Positions 17,887-27,117 of a stretch of 64,000 nt of DNA are shown in pieces. Position numbers and translations under genes: made by a program. Location: assembly GCA_039809495.1 (NCBI GenBank), contig JBDHVC010000003.1:1-64000 (forward strand). The letters are read 5' to 3'. The notes below the pieces were generated by a model. It saw only the letters and a program-made list of their open reading frames with translations. It was not told the origin of the DNA and did not search any database. This DNA is from JAFLCL01 sp039809495 (GTDB lineage Bacteria; Myxococcota_A; Polyangia; Polyangiales; Sandaracinaceae). How positions within the stretch are numbered: position 1 is the stretch's first letter; the number at the start of each line of letters is the position of its first letter.

Positions 17887-18060
17887 ATGGTCGCGGTGTT
17901 GGGCTCGGTGCTCGCCGAGGCGGCGGCCGCCGGCGACGCGACCGCGGCTCGGATCTTGAGCAACGCGATCGCGAAGGCGCTCGCGGCGGCCCCTGAGCGG
18001 GTCGTTGTGCCGTCCGGTTCCGGCGGACCGACCCGGGCCTCGTCCGCCGAGGAAGACTGA
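17887..18060 (+). CDS. Possible small protein ahead of the polymerase gene
   Basis: An ATG at 17887 opens a 57-residue frame (MVAVLGSVLAEAAAAGDATA ...) with an Ala-rich helix and a polar tail. It ends 5 bp before the polymerase ATG, suggesting coupling. The same frame is open upstream into the tRNA scar, so the true start is unclear. No family is recognised and it could be leader sequence only. Confidence 0.4.
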   Translation: MVAVLGSVLAEAAAAGDATAARILSNAIAKALAAAPERVVVPSGSGGPTRASSAEED

Positions 18061-18065
18061 GCGGC

Positions 18066-21000
18066 ATGCGGTCCGACGACGACGACGGATCTGGGTCTGT
18101 CGCACGCGGCGTCGGTACCCTCGTGGCGGTCGAGGCCGACCCGGACGGCTCGACGCGCGTCCACCGGCGGTCGTCCCATGGTGCCAAGGTCGACATGCCC
18201 TCCGCAGTGAGGCCGTACCTGCTCACGTCGCGCAGCGACCTCGCGCGAGCACGGGAGGTCACCGCCCTCGCGGAGGTCACGGAGCTACCCGGCGAAGGGC
18301 TCCGCCACCTGCTCCGGCTCCGCCCCGGCGCGTCTCGGGCCGAGCTGCTCCTGGCGATCGAGACGCTCACTGCGCGTCCGCTGCGCGACGACGACGAGTG
18401 GTACGTGCCGGCCCCGCATGAGTGCCACCTCGTGGAGTCTGGCGAGCGGTTCTTCGCGCATGTGGACGACGCGGACGTGCGGGTCGGTGTCGTCCATCTC
18501 GTCGTCGGACGCGAGGAGCCTTTCGTCGACGCGAACGACCCCGGGGATCCACACAACGTGCTCGTCGCGGCGGCGCTGCACACCGCCGCCGGCAGCGAGA
18601 CCTTCACTGGCGCGCCCGCCGGCGTCGCCCAGCGTCTCGTGACCCGCATCGATGCCCTCGACGTGGACGTCCTCGTCGGGTTCAGGCTCGCGCGGGTCGG
18701 GCTCGCTCTGCTCGACGCAAGCCTCCGACGGGTGGGGCAGGAACTGAACCTCCTGGGCGGTTGGCGCGCCCGCATACCGGGCATCTCCATCATCGACCTC
18801 GAGAGCCTGTGCCGCGACGGCGATGACACCGACGCCTTCGACCTCGCAGATCTTGCGCGTCGACGCGGGCGGCGTGTCCCCGAGGCTGTCGCGGCGGGGC
18901 CCCGCGTCATTGCCGCCGCGCGCACGGACCCGTGGGCTGCCGAGGACGTCGCCGCCGAGTCGCTTGAACTCGCCGCGCGCCTCTGCGCCGGGCACCTCCC
19001 TGTCGCGCTTCACCTCGCTCGCACGCTGCCCGTCACGCTCGCCGAGGCCGCTCACCGCGGTCCGGGTGCCCTCATCGAACGCGCGATCACGGCTGAGTAC
19101 CAAGGCGTCCACGCGCTGCCATTCCCGAGCCGTGGCGTTCGCGAGCGGGGCGGCGGCGTCATCGCTTCACCCCGCCTCGGCCGCGTCCAGAACGTCGGCC
19201 ACGTCGACCTCTCGAGCGCGTATCCCAGGATCATCGCCCACCGCCAGATCGCGCCACGCAGCGACGTTCTCAAGGTGTTTCCACGGCTGGTCGGTGGCTG
19301 GCTCGCCGCACGGACGGAGGCGCTGGAGGTTGTTGAGCGTGGCGGGCACGAAGCGGAACGGGCGGAGGTCGTCCAGCGGGCGCTGAAGCGGTTGGCAAAC
19401 AGCGCCTACGGTTGCCTCGGCGACGCGCGGTTTCGGTTCGCCGATCACCAGGCGCGCGCCGGCGTCGCCGCGCTCTGCCGTGACGCCGCGGGCGCGATGC
19501 GCGATGCGCTCGAGCGCCAGGGAGCGGAAGCGCTGCGCATCGAGACCGACGGGATCTACTACGCGGGCGACCTCACGGCGGACACGGCCCGGACGGTCTG
19601 CGAGGCGGCGGCGAACCAGTCGATCGGCGGCGCCCCGTTCCGCGTTCGGGCTTCGCGCCCCTCGTCCGCGGCGCTCTTCACAAGCCGCGTCGTCGTGACG
19701 ACGTCGGGCGAGCGCAAGGGGTGGACGGGTCGGAAGACCAGCCGCTTCGTCCAGGAGGTCCGCGAAGAGGTGATACGGAGCCTGCTCGCGGACAACCTCG
19801 CGGAGGCGCTCGCGACGATCGAGGTCGCCCGCCAGCTTCTGCGCGATGGTGAGGTTCCCGTCGAAGCACTCGCGACGGAACACGCCGTCGACACGCCACC
19901 GGCGATCTCGGCGCGAGGGGACGGCGTGCTGGCCGACCTCGCGCGGGCCGGCTTCCCGGTCGTCCACGGTGACCGACTGCTCGTGTACCGGCGCAAGGGC
20001 GAGAATGGCGCGGCTCCCTGGACCGCGTGGGAGCCCTCGGCGAACAACCCGCCGTACGACCCCGTGTGGGCCGAGGCTGAGCTCAGGGGCGGGCTCGCGA
20101 TTCTGGCAGACCTTCTCCTCCTCGAAGACCTGTGGGCGGGGCGTCCGCCCTCGACGATTCCGTCGCGGACGATGGCCCGCGCAACGGGCGAGGCGCACAC
20201 GCACCTCGTCGCCGGCGTGAAGACCGTCGGGCGGCGCACGGACGCCCAGCTCGCCAGGTACGGCGACATCGACGCGGAGGCGGCGTTCCTCGCCGCCAAC
20301 CCGGACGCGCACGGCCTGCTCCTGGGCTACTTCGGTGAAGAAGACGCGCGAGCCCCCGTCGGCGACCGCGTCAGGACCGGCGATTTCGCGATGGAGTTCG
20401 AGGACAAGGCGACGCCGGGCCGCGCCCTCGTCGCGGCGCAGACCGCGCTCCGCGAGCTTCGAGCCGCGGGCGCCGACCTCGACCGCGACCTGTACGCGAT
20501 CTTCAACGGCGCCGAGAGCATCGTCATCCGCGTCCGTCAGGCGGCGCTCGGTGTCGAGAACTGCGTGGAGTTGCCGCACCTCTACCGGAAGTTCGCCGCG
20601 TCGCTCTGGGAGCGGGTGGGTCAAGCGCTCGGCCACATGGGCGCACCGCTGTACGACGACGAGCTCTACGGTGACCGGGGGCAGTATCGCCTCGTCGGTG
20701 TCGAGCACGAGCGGACCGGCGGCCTCTGCTCGTACGTCTCGGCGGGCGAGATCCTGGCTGCGGTCTCCTTCAGCGAGCTGCGAGAGGCCACGCCCGTGGC
20801 GCGCCGACCGCCGGCGGTCACCGCGCTCCCCGTGCTGCGGTCCTGGTTCGATGAGGTCACGGTCGACGACGCCCGGACCGTGACGCACGACCCAGCCGCG
20901 CGCGCGCCGAAGCCCCAGAGCGTCGCGCGCCGACAGCGCGAGCGCGAGGCGACGCGAGTGCATCTGCGTGTCGTCGGCCCCGGCGGCACGACCCCGTGCG

Positions 21001-23786
21001 CACGGGCCATCCTCGATCGAGCGGAACGGGGCGACCACATCGGCTTCGATCGGCTGGCGAAGGCCGTGTACGAGCTCCGCGCCCTCGGCTGGGACCGACG
21101 CGAGATCGCTGACCGACTCGCGGCGGGCGCTCTCGGTCGGAGCCGGTACGAGGGCCCTGGCCGGCTCGTGCTCCGTGGCGACGGGCCGGACCTGAGCGAC
21201 GACCTGTGGCCCGACGATCCATCGAGCTCGTACCACCGCTCCTGCCGGTCGGCTGCGGCAGGCGCCATCTGCGACGCGCTCCGCTGCTACCGCGTGCGCG
21301 GCACGCCCACGTTCGACGCCGCGAAGAGCCCGTCGTTTGCGAGCGCGACGAGTGATGCGCGTGCGGCTGCGGCGACGATCGAGGTGCCGACCGAACCGGG
21401 AATCGTCGCGTACCAGGTGCCGCCGAGGTCGGGGAAGTCGACGCGGTTCGCGAAGCTCGCCATCGAGGCCGCGAACGCGGGGAAGCGCGTGCTCGTCGCA
21501 GCCCAGTCTCATCGGGCGCTAGAGGAGGTCGCGAAGTACCTGCGGGAGGCGGCCTCTGGCGCGCTCCTCCCGGGGAAGTTCGCGGTCCAGCTCCTCGGTC
21601 GCGGCGCGAAGCGCGAGCGCTGTGTTCCCGCGTTCGCTGAGCGGCCCCACTGCCACGGCTGCCCGAACGACGTGACGGTGCCCGACGCGAACGGGCCGAA
21701 GCCGAACGCGAAGCTCGCGACCATCAGGCGGCGGAAGAGGCAGATCGTCGACCGGTCGGACATCCGCGAGCTCGCCAACGGGATCTGCTGCGCCCGGAGC
21801 GCCTCGATGAAGCTCGCGCATCGCGCGCCGATCGTGCTCGCGACGCACGCGCACCTGCTGCACGACAAGTGGCCCGGGATGCTCGGCGGAGACGATTTCG
21901 ACGTCGTGCTCGTCGACGAGGCCGACCTGCTGCTCGACGAGCTTGGCGGCCGTTCCGCCAAGCTGGTGCTCGCTCGCAGCCGTCAGTCTCCTGAGGCACC
22001 GATCTCCGCGCACTGCGACCGGAAGTGCGGCGAGTGCCACCTCGACTTCACCGACCGTCCCGCGGTCTCGGTGTCGTGGAAGGGCCGCGAGCAGGCCCGC
22101 TCGGCCGACGCGAACGCCAGCCCGTTCGGCCTCATCGACTCGCTCGACACCGGGCTCGAGCTGCTCCGGCAGCGGCCGGAGCTCATGCCTGGTGTGAAGA
22201 TCGACAGGGCAGTAGCCGTCGTCGTCTCGCTCGCCAACGCGCTCGTGGAGCCGAGCGCGCTCAAGCGCGGGCATCACGTCGCGCCGGCCCAGTACGGTCG
22301 ACTCCTGGACGAAGAGCACCGTCGTCACCCGCGCGCCGACGTCGGGCCCTCGAAGCTGCCGCCGTCGGACGATCCTCACCTGGTGCTCCGGATCGAGCCC
22401 TGCGTGGACGACGCTCCTCGGGACGTCGACGACACGCACCACTGGCGCCGCCGCCTGGTGGACGAGGAGGTTGCCGAGGGCCTGCCCGCCGGGGATCGCC
22501 GAGCCCTCGACGCCCTCGCCGACACCCTCGATTTCATGGACCACGCCGCCCGGGTCGGAGACGGCCGTGTGCTCCTCGTCTCGCGTGTCCAACATGACGA
22601 CTGGATGACGTGGCGCCCGTGGTGCTCGCTCGAGCTCCAGACGATGGACAGCGCCGCCATCGCGCGCGTGCGGGCCTACCTGGCGGGACGACGCACCGTG
22701 CTCGCGTCCGGCACGCTCCCCGACGCGGAGCTGCTCGCGTCTCTCTTTCCCGGCGCGAAGCAGATCTCCCACAACGTGCGCCTGCACGAGGAGGTCACGG
22801 TCTTCACGCACTGCACGCAGCACAACGCCCGGGCCGAGACGTTCACGCCGAAGAGGATGGACGCGGCGGCCCTGGTCGACCTCATCTCTCGCTCCGTCGA
22901 GGAGATGCGGCGGGCAGCGCCGTGGCGGCGTGCCCTCCGCGTTCGCGTCTACGCGCGGAGCATTCGCGAGCGGGAACTCCTCGAGCGCGCGGCACGGACG
23001 GGTCTCCCTGGCGCGGACGTCATCATGGTCGACCCGAAGCTGGCGCCGGCCGCCCCGACGCGCGCCGTCGTCGTCGAGCTCGACTACCTCCGGTCCTCCA
23101 CCTCGCGCGCCGTCGACGTCGACTGCGACGTGCTGATCGTGTTCGGCTCCGGCTACCCCGCCTTCGACGAGCTGCACGGCACGGCCGAGTCCATCGCCGA
23201 GCACGCGCCGCAGGTCTCGGTCGACACCCTCGCCGAGGACTCTCGTCGCCGAGCCGTCGTGCAGGCCATGTTCCGCAGCGCGGCGAACCCGGGGCGCCGA
23301 GTGGTCGTGCTCGTGAACGACATGACCGTCGCGGACCTGCCCGAGCACACGCACCATCGGGTCGTCAGCGCCGACGCCCTCTACCAGACCATCGAGTCGG
23401 GCACCGACATCGCCGCCGAGCAGCGGGCTCGGCTCGCGCGCGCGGTGGTCGAGTCTCTCGTGCCGCCGTCGCCGACGCTGCCGACCATCGAGGAGATCTT
23501 GTCGTGGACGCCGAGCGGCAAGCCCGCCGATGGCCGCATGAGGAAGGCGAATCACGCCCGGCTGCGTGCAGTGCTCGACGCCGAGGAACGACAGGAGCCC
23601 CTCCGCGCCGGGCGACCGCTGCACGGAGCTCGCGGAGACTGGGGGCGGTTCCTCGAGTACCTCGCCCACCGGCGCGTCCTCGCCCGCACCGGGAATACAT
23701 ACGCGATTGCTCCCGGGGCCTCGGACGAGCTCGGTGGCCGTCTCGGAATCGGCCGCGTTCCGCGGAACGCGGTCGATAGCGGGTGA
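18066..23786 (+). CDS. Family-B DNA polymerase fused to Fe-S SF2 helicase
   Basis: This 1906-residue protein appears to combine two replication enzymes. Residues about 1-350 look like a degenerate DEDD exonuclease domain: DVLVGFRLARVGLALLDASL resembles exo II but the acidic residues are lost. The PolB core follows: motif A VDLSSAYPRI (Asp381), motif B LKRLANSAYG (Lys441, Asn445) and motif C IETDGIYY (ETDG at 493-496, where DTDS is usual). A linker with Cys pairs (about 1056-1078) leads to a helicase with Walker A PPRSGKST (Lys1124) and a DEAD box (1284-1287). Between these lie Cys1186, 1196, 1199 and 1241/1242, placed like the Fe-S cluster of XPD/DinG. A motif VI-like QAMFRSA is near residue 1740. 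GAGGAAGA precedes the ATG. It is probably the element's own replicase. Confidence 0.85.
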   Translation: MRSDDDDGSGSVARGVGTLVAVEADPDGSTRVHRRSSHGAKVDMPSAVRPYLLTSRSDLARAREVTALAEVTELPGEGLRHLLRLRPGASRAELLLAIETLTARPLRDDDEWYVPAPHECHLVESGERFFAHVDDADVRVGVVHLVVGREEPFVDANDPGDPHNVLVAAALHTAAGSETFTGAPAGVAQRLVTRIDALDVDVLVGFRLARVGLALLDASLRRVGQELNLLGGWRARIPGISIIDLESLCRDGDDTDAFDLADLARRRGRRVPEAVAAGPRVIAAARTDPWAAEDVAAESLELAARLCAGHLPVALHLARTLPVTLAEAAHRGPGALIERAITAEYQGVHALPFPSRGVRERGGGVIASPRLGRVQNVGHVDLSSAYPRIIAHRQIAPRSDVLKVFPRLVGGWLAARTEALEVVERGGHEAERAEVVQRALKRLANSAYGCLGDARFRFADHQARAGVAALCRDAAGAMRDALERQGAEALRIETDGIYYAGDLTADTARTVCEAAANQSIGGAPFRVRASRPSSAALFTSRVVVTTSGERKGWTGRKTSRFVQEVREEVIRSLLADNLAEALATIEVARQLLRDGEVPVEALATEHAVDTPPAISARGDGVLADLARAGFPVVHGDRLLVYRRKGENGAAPWTAWEPSANNPPYDPVWAEAELRGGLAILADLLLLEDLWAGRPPSTIPSRTMARATGEAHTHLVAGVKTVGRRTDAQLARYGDIDAEAAFLAANPDAHGLLLGYFGEEDARAPVGDRVRTGDFAMEFEDKATPGRALVAAQTALRELRAAGADLDRDLYAIFNGAESIVIRVRQAALGVENCVELPHLYRKFAASLWERVGQALGHMGAPLYDDELYGDRGQYRLVGVEHERTGGLCSYVSAGEILAAVSFSELREATPVARRPPAVTALPVLRSWFDEVTVDDARTVTHDPAARAPKPQSVARRQREREATRVHLRVVGPGGTTPCARAILDRAERGDHIGFDRLAKAVYELRALGWDRREIADRLAAGALGRSRYEGPGRLVLRGDGPDLSDDLWPDDPSSSYHRSCRSAAAGAICDALRCYRVRGTPTFDAAKSPSFASATSDARAAAATIEVPTEPGIVAYQVPPRSGKSTRFAKLAIEAANAGKRVLVAAQSHRALEEVAKYLREAASGALLPGKFAVQLLGRGAKRERCVPAFAERPHCHGCPNDVTVPDANGPKPNAKLATIRRRKRQIVDRSDIRELANGICCARSASMKLAHRAPIVLATHAHLLHDKWPGMLGGDDFDVVLVDEADLLLDELGGRSAKLVLARSRQSPEAPISAHCDRKCGECHLDFTDRPAVSVSWKGREQARSADANASPFGLIDSLDTGLELLRQRPELMPGVKIDRAVAVVVSLANALVEPSALKRGHHVAPAQYGRLLDEEHRRHPRADVGPSKLPPSDDPHLVLRIEPCVDDAPRDVDDTHHWRRRLVDEEVAEGLPAGDRRALDALADTLDFMDHAARVGDGRVLLVSRVQHDDWMTWRPWCSLELQTMDSAAIARVRAYLAGRRTVLASGTLPDAELLASLFPGAKQISHNVRLHEEVTVFTHCTQHNARAETFTPKRMDAAALVDLISRSVEEMRRAAPWRRALRVRVYARSIRERELLERAARTGLPGADVIMVDPKLAPAAPTRAVVVELDYLRSSTSRAVDVDCDVLIVFGSGYPAFDELHGTAESIAEHAPQVSVDTLAEDSRRRAVVQAMFRSAANPGRRVVVLVNDMTVADLPEHTHHRVVSADALYQTIESGTDIAAEQRARLARAVVESLVPPSPTLPTIEEILSWTPSGKPADGRMRKANHARLRAVLDAEERQEPLRAGRPLHGARGDWGRFLEYLAHRRVLARTGNTYAIAPGASDELGGRLGIGRVPRNAVDSG

Positions 23787-23853
23787 GCTTGGACCGCCTG
23801 TGCGGCCTCATGCTCCCGGTTTCAGCGCTACGCGGCTTTGTAGGCCCTCATGC

Positions 23854-23893
23854 GGCTCCGCCGCCTCCTTCTAGATAGATGAGCGGCGGAGCC
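23854..23893. terminator. 11-bp perfect inverted repeat after the polymerase gene
   Basis: GGCTCCGCCGC (23854-23864) and GCGGCGGAGCC (23883-23893) are perfect complements around an 18-base loop. The repeat lies 68 bp after the polymerase stop and about 170 bp beyond the end of the convergent gene, fitting a terminator. The run of C that follows is not a T-tract, so it could also be a protein site. Confidence 0.55.
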
Positions 23894-24064
23894 CCGCCCC
23901 CCCCAGCACCCCCCGCCACCTTCCCCCCTCCAACTGGGAAGTCGTTCTTCCCTGCGGAGTGCTCACGCAGCGGACGCCGGGCGCGCAGGCGAGAGCCGCA
24001 GAGCAGGCGGGGGCGAGCACGCTGGAGCTGATGGCGCCGCCCACGCCGGTCGCGCGGTGGACCC

Positions 24065-24871
24065 CTACCGGTTCCGGGAGATGGTCGTCAGGAGCCCCTC
24101 CCACTGCGCCGGGACCACGCCGATCTGCTTCTTCACGCCCCGCATCCATCCGGCGAGCTGGATGTCGTGGGCGCCCAGTCGGGCGAGATGGCCGAGGAGC
24201 TCGGGGACGAGCGCGACGACGACCCGCGAGCGAGGCGCTGCGCCGACGAGGAGCGCGAGGCGGCCCAACGCGGCGTCGATGACGAGGCGGCAGCCGTCCT
24301 CCGCCATCGAGGTCACGCCCATCTGCTCGAGCATCAACATGCACGCGCCCGGGTCGCCCGAGTCGAACGCCTCGCCCGCGGTGGACCACGGGAGCCTTGT
24401 GCCGAGCCGGTGGGCCACCTCGACGAGCACCTCCGTGACGTGCGCGGGGAGGCCCTCGTAGCCGCCGTCGAAGCTCCACGCGCCGAGCGTCCCCAGCCCT
24501 TCGGCCTTCGGCTCGATGAGGCTCGTCTCGAGCCGGCCGGTGCGCTCGGCGGCCGTCAGCGTCGTGACGAGGCCCCACCGGCACCGCTGCGAGAGCACCA
24601 TCGCAGCGTTCGCGGCGGGGTCTGCCCAGTCCTTGAAGCACGCGACGCCCCGGTCGCCGACGGCGAACGGCATCCCATCTGGCGGCGTGCCCGAGATCGA
24701 CTCGATCCGCGTGAGCGCGAGGATGCACGCAGCGTCACGCCCGGCGTGCTTGAGCGTCTTCTGCCAGAAGCGCTGGATGCCGAGGGCAAGCTCGAGCGCC
24801 GAGCCCGTCGGCGTCGCCGGCTGGAACACGAGCACGCGGCCCTCCCCGATTGCGCCGGCCAGCTCGGTCAT
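24065..24871 (-). CDS. Hypothetical island protein
   Basis: This 268-residue protein is not recognised. It has a beta-strand start (GRVLVFQPATPTGSALELALG), a helix IQRFWQKTLKHAGRDAACILALTRI, several Trp/Cys residues (CFKDWADPAANAAMVLSQRCRWG) and a helical C-terminus (VPELLGHLARLGAHDIQLAGWM). There is no signal peptide or nucleotide-binding motif. Codon use matches the island, so it is probably a real gene. It is convergent with the polymerase gene. Confidence 0.7.
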   Translation of the reverse strand: MTELAGAIGEGRVLVFQPATPTGSALELALGIQRFWQKTLKHAGRDAACILALTRIESISGTPPDGMPFAVGDRGVACFKDWADPAANAAMVLSQRCRWGLVTTLTAAERTGRLETSLIEPKAEGLGTLGAWSFDGGYEGLPAHVTEVLVEVAHRLGTRLPWSTAGEAFDSGDPGACMLMLEQMGVTSMAEDGCRLVIDAALGRLALLVGAAPRSRVVVALVPELLGHLARLGAHDIQLAGWMRGVKKQIGVVPAQWEGLLTTISRNR

Positions 24872-25084
24872 GGGCGGAAGCGTCGCCCGAGAGACGCTCC
24901 ACGTTCAAGACGCGGTCACCGGGAACGCCGCTGCCCACAGCGACTCGAGCCGGTCTCGATCTACCGAAGGAGCGGTGCGACTCGAGGAACGACTCGATCG
25001 ACGACGGCGCCGTCGTACGTGAGCTCGCCCTCGCACTCCGCGGCGGTCGCCGTCGACGTGCAGCGCGAGCGCGGGAACTCGGCG

Positions 25085-25267
25085 ATGACCGACGCCCCGG
25101 TGTTCGACGGTGCGGTGTACTCGGCCGCCGACCTCCTCGTTCGACCGAACCGCCTCAAGATGAACACGCCGGGCACGCTCGCGCTCCGCTTCTCGTGGGA
25201 CAGGGCGTTCACGACGTCCAGCGAGGTCGTCGGGCTCCGCCAACGCTACCTCGCTCCGCGGCGCTGA
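25085..25267 (+). CDS. Possible small protein
   Basis: An ATG at 25085 gives a 60-residue frame (MTDAPVFDGAVYSAADLLVR ... VGLRQRYLAPRR) with good third-position G/C bias and a natural mix of Phe, Tyr and Trp. An overlapping minus-strand frame (24961-25212) is a competitor. No family is recognised; confidence is low because of its size. Confidence 0.4.
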   Translation: MTDAPVFDGAVYSAADLLVRPNRLKMNTPGTLALRFSWDRAFTTSSEVVGLRQRYLAPRR

Positions 25268-25384
25268 CGACGCGCCGAGCGCCGCCACGTTCCCGCGGCG
25301 CGACCGCGCAGGCGAACGTTCCTCGCCCATCACGCGCATGGATTCGCCCATCCTTCCGCCGCCCCCTTCCACACCACGCCACCC

Positions 25385-25900
25385 GTGACGGATAATCGTC
25401 CAGTGGACCACGACGCATGCACCGTCGCGGAGTTGCTCGGCATCGACCCGATGCTCGAGCCCGGCGCGTACGATGTCGGCAGCGAGCCGACGTCCGAGCC
25501 GCTTCGCGCCGACCCGAAGCCGAGGGCGAAGAAGATCGACCGCCGCGTGCTCGCGCCACACTACGACAAGATTCGCGCGGGGATGCCCGACGCCGCGCTG
25601 GCGAAGCTCACCGGCGCGACCATCCACCAGGTCCGGCGCTGGCGGCTCGCGCTCGGCGTGAAGCATCGTCCAGGCCGCGTGCCTGCGATGGTTCAGGTGA
25701 ACCGCGCGCTGGCGGAGGTCGTCGGCGAGGGGGCGACGCTCTCGGGCACGAAGGACCCGCCGCTCGCGATGACGCCCGAGCAGGCGGAGGAGCTGCGCGC
25801 GCTCTTCGAGTCCGCCGGCCTCGGACCGCTCCGCGCGAAGCTCGGCGCCGCCGACCTCGACGCCGTGTTCCGTCTCGCCCGCAAGATGAGGTCGCGATGA
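25385..25900 (+). CDS. HTH-containing small protein
   Basis: This 171-residue protein (start GTG 25385, or GTG 25403) has an Asp/Pro-rich N-terminus. A helix-turn-helix-like segment MPDAALAKLTGATIHQVRRW (about 71-90) is followed by a basic stretch and a helical C-terminus (MTPEQAEELRALFESAGLG). It may be a DNA-binding regulator of the element. It is first of a three-gene run joined by ATGA overlaps with the next genes. Confidence 0.7.
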   Translation: MTDNRPVDHDACTVAELLGIDPMLEPGAYDVGSEPTSEPLRADPKPRAKKIDRRVLAPHYDKIRAGMPDAALAKLTGATIHQVRRWRLALGVKHRPGRVPAMVQVNRALAEVVGEGATLSGTKDPPLAMTPEQAEELRALFESAGLGPLRAKLGAADLDAVFRLARKMRSR

Positions 25901-26682
25901 TGATGGCGATGCCGCTGACGATCTCCGACTACGTCCGCCTGCCGAACGCGGCGCTCGTCCGCCGCGGCGTGCCGGCGCACCGCGCATCGTTCGAGCGCGA
26001 GCGCCGCTCCGGCCATCTGCGCGCCATCTCCGAGCTCTGGGTGCGGAGCATCGGCTTGTGGGGCGGAACGCACAGCCTCGCGCAGATCTGCGACCTCGTA
26101 GGAACGGACCGCAGCACTGCACACGGCTGGGCGAAGTATCGCGGCCTTCGCACCAAGACCAGGTCGTTCTCCCGCACGCCCGCGCAGCTCGGGGTGCTGG
26201 CGTTGGCGACGCCGGGCCCGGCCCGCGAGGTCGGTCCGAAGCTCGGGGTCTTGGCCGTCGAGGTCTGCGTGTACCGCGCGGCCGCGCAGGCGATGCGGGA
26301 CGAGCTCGGCATCACCTTCGCCGCGATCCTCGCGTGGACGCCGGAGCAGCTCGAGCACGAGTGGGAGCACCTCGGCCTCAGCCGCATCTTCGACGACATG
26401 GCTGCGGACCGCCCGGTCAACTTCGACGACGCCGACGAGCTCGCCGCCATCGTCGACGAGGCCGCGCGCAAGTTGGACGAGCCGAGCGAGTGGGCGAAGG
26501 TCATCGCGCGCGTGCGGAGGGAGCTTCCGTCCGTCGATCCCCCGGACGACGTTGCGCCCGAGGTTCCTTCACACGACGCCGGACACCGCGTCGTCGGCAC
26601 CCTCGCGCCCGAGCTCGCCCGTGACCTGGCGAGCATCGTCGCCGAGGCGGAGCGCCAGATCGCCGACGAGGCCCCGCGATGA
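25897..26682 (+). CDS. HTH-containing protein, unknown
   Basis: This 261-residue protein starts at the ATG overlapping the previous stop. It has a likely HTH (THSLAQICDLVGTDRSTAHG, then WAKYRGL) at about 55-80, and a helical acidic C-terminal half (FDDADELAAIVDEAARKLDEP). The overlap with both neighbours shows an operon of three co-translated genes. It may act with the preceding HTH protein; no target is known. Confidence 0.7.
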   Translation: MMMAMPLTISDYVRLPNAALVRRGVPAHRASFERERRSGHLRAISELWVRSIGLWGGTHSLAQICDLVGTDRSTAHGWAKYRGLRTKTRSFSRTPAQLGVLALATPGPAREVGPKLGVLAVEVCVYRAAAQAMRDELGITFAAILAWTPEQLEHEWEHLGLSRIFDDMAADRPVNFDDADELAAIVDEAARKLDEPSEWAKVIARVRRELPSVDPPDDVAPEVPSHDAGHRVVGTLAPELARDLASIVAEAERQIADEAPR

Positions 26683-27107
26683 GCCTGCCGTTCGCCGTCC
26701 CTGGCTCGCTCAACGCGGTCGTGGAGGGCCTCGACCTTCGTGCCCAGCTCGCGCTCCGGAACGAGCTCCGGCGACTGCGGGACGAGACCGATGCGATGCT
26801 CGCGACGCTCTTCGTCGTCGACGGCGGGAAGACCGAGGTCATCGAGTACGCAGGCGACCGCGCAGTGCTGCCGACGCCGCTTCCGCGCTGCCTGCCGACG
26901 GCGCCGTCGATGGAAGCGATGCGGTGCGGCGACCTCGACGAGCACCTCGTGGTTGTCGGCGTCGTCCGGATCGGGCGCGGATGGCCCGTGCTCGGGCTCG
27001 CAGTCGTGGATCCCGACGTGGTCCCGCCGGCCCTCGTGGACCTGGTCGAGGCCGTGGGCGCCAGGCTGGAGGCGGTGCTCGTGCGTGTGCTGTCCGGCGG
27101 CCGGTAA
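26679..27107 (+). CDS. Small alpha/beta hypothetical protein
   Basis: This 142-residue protein has a helical start (LRAQLALRNELRRLRDETDA), then strands LFVVDGGKTEVIEYAG and VVVGVVRIGRGWPVLGLAVVD and a C-terminal helix. It is third in the ATGA-linked operon and ends in a hairpin. No family is recognised. Confidence 0.65.
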   Translation: MSLPFAVPGSLNAVVEGLDLRAQLALRNELRRLRDETDAMLATLFVVDGGKTEVIEYAGDRAVLPTPLPRCLPTAPSMEAMRCGDLDEHLVVVGVVRIGRGWPVLGLAVVDPDVVPPALVDLVEAVGARLEAVLVRVLSGGR

Positions 27108-27117
27108 CTCTACCGGC
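27100..27117. terminator. Bidirectional hairpin at convergent stops
   Basis: GCCGGTA-ACTC-TACCGGC forms a perfect 7-bp stem with a 4-base loop. The plus stop TAA (27105-27107) and the minus stop (27110-27112) are both inside it, a compact shared terminator for two convergent genes. Confidence 0.65.

Noticed and set aside
21519..23669. 716-residue open frame on the minus strand inside the polymerase-helicase gene
   Set aside because: The plus strand carries clear helicase motifs; the minus frame has no motif and antisense composition.
18066..23786. Casposon-type element
   Set aside because: PolB is present but there is no Cas1 endonuclease or terminal inverted repeat in the window; integration appears to be tRNA-directed.
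24961..25212. 83-residue minus-strand gene
   Set aside because: Overlaps the plus-strand 60-residue frame, which has better codon bias and residue mix; neither is certain.
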